Assembly: GCA_020049245.1 (NCBI GenBank) | Contig: JAIFLB010000120.1 | Location: 1-15,845 of the forward strand | DNA from: Betaproteobacteria bacterium | Lineage (GTDB): Bacteria; Pseudomonadota; Gammaproteobacteria; Burkholderiales; Thiobacillaceae | Reading direction: 5' to 3' | DNA length: 15,845 nucleotides | In this document: positions 14,442 to 15,845 of the stretch, in pieces | Position numbering within the stretch: the first letter of the stretch is position 1 | Layout: each line of letters begins with the position of its first letter | The notes under the pieces: generated by a model | Told to the model about the DNA's origin: nothing | The model's input: only the letters and a program-made list of their open reading frames with translations | Databases searched by the model: none | Program-made: the position numbers and the translations under genes

Positions 14442-15125
14442 TCAATCCCAAACTGCGTCCAGCGCCAGCAGCACGCGTGGAGCGTCCTGCTCGGGCACGG
14501 CGGGTGAACGATGAATGGCGCCGCGATGATCGTTGCCTTGCCACAGTTCACCTTTCAGCAAGGCGATGGCAAACGGCGCTACTCGACCCACGCCGGCGCG
14601 GGAGCGAATCAAGCCGGAGTGTTCGTCGTCCATGCCACCAGCGCCATGACCCATCTTGGCGAGGACGGCCTGTCCTTCCTCCAGCCATTCGGTGCCGGGG
14701 CCGCGGTAGGTGCAAAGCAGGCGGATGCCGGTGCGATCAACATGGAAGCGCGGACACATGGCGCGACGAATCACCTCCAGACGCAAGGCGACGCGCTGGC
14801 AACCGAGCAGATCGCCATACACCGCCACGATAAAAGCGATGTCGTTGACCAGCGCCTGGCGACCAGGCAGGTCAGGAAATGCGCTGGCAGCGCAACCTTG
14901 CTGCACATCCACCACCTGGCGAAACCCTTCGCCCAGACGCGGGGCCGCCGCCACCAGATAGCGTTCGATCAGTGGGTCAGGGGAACGTGGCAGATGGCAC
15001 AGCTGAATGTCCGGCTCGAAGATGCGCACCAGACCGGTCAGGCTGGCGACCTCTGCGATATCGGTAACCACCTTCTCGGTAACCACCTTCTCGGAAACCC
15101 GTTCCAGGGTCAGCAACTCTGTCAT
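14442..15125 (-). CDS. DUF1826 protein
   Basis: A 227-residue cytoplasmic protein of the DUF1826 family. Recognisable features are the central CPRFHVDRTGIRLLCTYRGP (about 124-143), GTEWL, and the late SGLIRSRAGVGRVAPFAIALLKGE and AIHRSPA. The His/Cys/Asp in CPRFHVD suggest a metal or 2-oxoglutarate-dioxygenase-like site, which is inference. DUF1826 genes are repeatedly found next to COG0523 GTPases in zinc-regulated loci, and here it directly precedes one. The ATG at 15125 has GGAG 8 bases upstream. An in-frame 15-base tandem duplication near the N-terminus gives EKVVTEKVVT (residues 12-21). Confidence 0.85.
   Translation of the reverse strand: MTELLTLERVSEKVVTEKVVTDIAEVASLTGLVRIFEPDIQLCHLPRSPDPLIERYLVAAAPRLGEGFRQVVDVQQGCAASAFPDLPGRQALVNDIAFIVAVYGDLLGCQRVALRLEVIRRAMCPRFHVDRTGIRLLCTYRGPGTEWLEEGQAVLAKMGHGAGGMDDEHSGLIRSRAGVGRVAPFAIALLKGELWQGNDHRGAIHRSPAVPEQDAPRVLLALDAVWD
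15061..15090. repeat. 15-bp tandem duplication inside the DUF1826 gene
   Basis: The unit TCGGTAACCACCTTC occurs twice in exact tandem. It is in frame and repeats EKVVT in the protein. It lies in the poorly conserved N-terminus, so it is probably neutral; such repeats can expand or contract by slippage. Confidence 0.8.
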
Positions 15126-15180
15126 GGTTGTGTCTCCAGCAAGACCAAAAATATCGGAAAAGCCATGTTTGTCGTCTGCA

Positions 15181-15845
15181 TCAATGCGTATGCGGCAGCA
15201 GCAGCCCGATCAACAGCACCGTGCCGATGCCGGCCAGCAACAGCAGCAGTTGCGCGGCGGCATCGCTGACTCGCCGCTGGCGATGCAGTTCCGGCACCAG
15301 ATCGGCGACGGCGACGTAGATGAAGCTGGCGGCGGCAACCACCAGCACATAAGGCACGGCGGCCTGCACGCCGTCGAGCGCGAAGTAGCCGGCAACGCCG
15401 CCCAGAATCATCACCGCGCCGGACAGCGCATTGAGTCCGAGGGCGTGCGATTTGCTCAGCCCGGCGTTGAGCAGCACCATGAAATCGCCGATTTCCTGCG
15501 GCAGTTCATGCGCCAGCACAGCGATCGCGGTAACCCAGCCCAGCGCCGGATCAGCCAGGAACGCAGCGGCAATCAACACACCATCGACGAAGTTATGCAG
15601 GCCGTCACCCAGCACAATCATCGAAACCTGCGGTGGATGTGTGTGCTGGCCGTTCACATGGTTATGGTCGTGACGCCACAGCGCGGCCTTTTCCAGCAGG
15701 AAGAAAACGACAATGGCGGCGAGCAGAATCTGCCCGACCAACACCGCGTCCAGGCCCAACGCCATCGCCTCCGGCAGCAGGCTGGTGAAGGCAAACGCGA
15801 GGAGAACACCCACCGCGTAAGCCACCATCCGGTCGGCGAAACGCG
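15181..15845 (-). CDS. ZIP-family zinc transporter (partial, runs off the right edge)
   Basis: An inner-membrane ZIP-family metal importer. The frame stays open through the window edge (RFADRMVAYAVG...), and ZIP proteins have a further helix before this point, so the true start is outside and the Met at 15828 is probably internal. Counting from that Met, helix IV carries LHNFVDG (77-83) and helix V carries AHELPQEIGDF (106-116), the paired metal-binding motifs of the family. Between them and the N-terminus is a variable His-rich loop, WRHDHNHVNGQHTHPP (51-66). The protein ends LLPHTH. It is the most upstream visible gene of the zinc locus, 55 bases before DUF1826. It likely brings zinc into the cytoplasm; substrate range is not visible. 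Confidence 0.9.
   Translation of the reverse strand, partial: RFADRMVAYAVGVLLAFAFTSLLPEAMALGLDAVLVGQILLAAIVVFFLLEKAALWRHDHNHVNGQHTHPPQVSMIVLGDGLHNFVDGVLIAAAFLADPALGWVTAIAVLAHELPQEIGDFMVLLNAGLSKSHALGLNALSGAVMILGGVAGYFALDGVQAAVPYVLVVAAASFIYVAVADLVPELHRQRRVSDAAAQLLLLLAGIGTVLLIGLLLPHTH

Overview
The window is GC-rich, densely coded DNA from a Gram-negative proteobacterium. Lipoprotein and Sec signal peptides, an outer-membrane porin, a NhaR-type regulator and CheD all fit that. The gene content and the intergenic palindromes resemble beta- or gammaproteobacteria, but I cannot name a genus. No rRNA, tRNA, CRISPR array or transposase gene was found. Left part (1-6108): a minus-strand HDOD signalling protein lies head-to-head with cheD (chemoreceptor deamidase). 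A minus-strand nhaR-type LysR regulator follows, divergent from a small rhodanese lipoprotein. Next come a 75-bp perfect palindromic element and a second, truncated copy of the 3' end of the rhodanese gene. The plus strand then carries an AI-2E/PerM-family membrane protein, a CaCA-type Na+/Ca2+ antiporter and a DUF2784 membrane protein; the last two overlap by 4 bases. Right part (6134 to the right edge): about 9.7 kb of genes all on the minus strand, so read right to left, which together look like a zinc-scarcity locus. In transcription order they are: a ZIP-family metal transporter (cut by the window edge), DUF1826 protein, COG0523/CobW-type metallochaperone GTPase, DsrE-like secreted protein, DUF2796 His-rich periplasmic protein (ZrgA type), LolD-like ABC ATPase, FtsX-type permease, a 94-residue secreted His/CxxC protein, an outer-membrane beta-barrel, a ZnuA-type binding protein, a ZnuB-type permease and a DUF3299 protein. 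Several junctions are ATGA overlaps or gaps of 0-13 bases, as in an operon. The promoter, and any Zur box, is probably beyond the right edge, because I found no Zur-like palindrome in the internal gaps. The likely logic is layered zinc capture: porin (outer membrane), ZrgA-like and ZnuA-like binders (periplasm), ZnuB-type and ZIP transporters plus a LolD/FtsX ABC machine (inner membrane), and COG0523/DUF1826 for intracellular delivery. No dedicated ZnuC ATPase is present; the only ATPase belongs to the LolD/FtsX pair. Three genes in the zinc locus are disrupted as read: DUF3299 and COG0523 by apparent single-base losses, the DsrE-like gene by a frame change with a probable missing Cys-motif segment. 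Sequencing or assembly error and real decay cannot be separated here. Palindromic repeats occupy many intergenic gaps. One is built into the end of the ABC ATPase gene, adding about 42 residues and supplying the Shine-Dalgarno sequence of the next gene.
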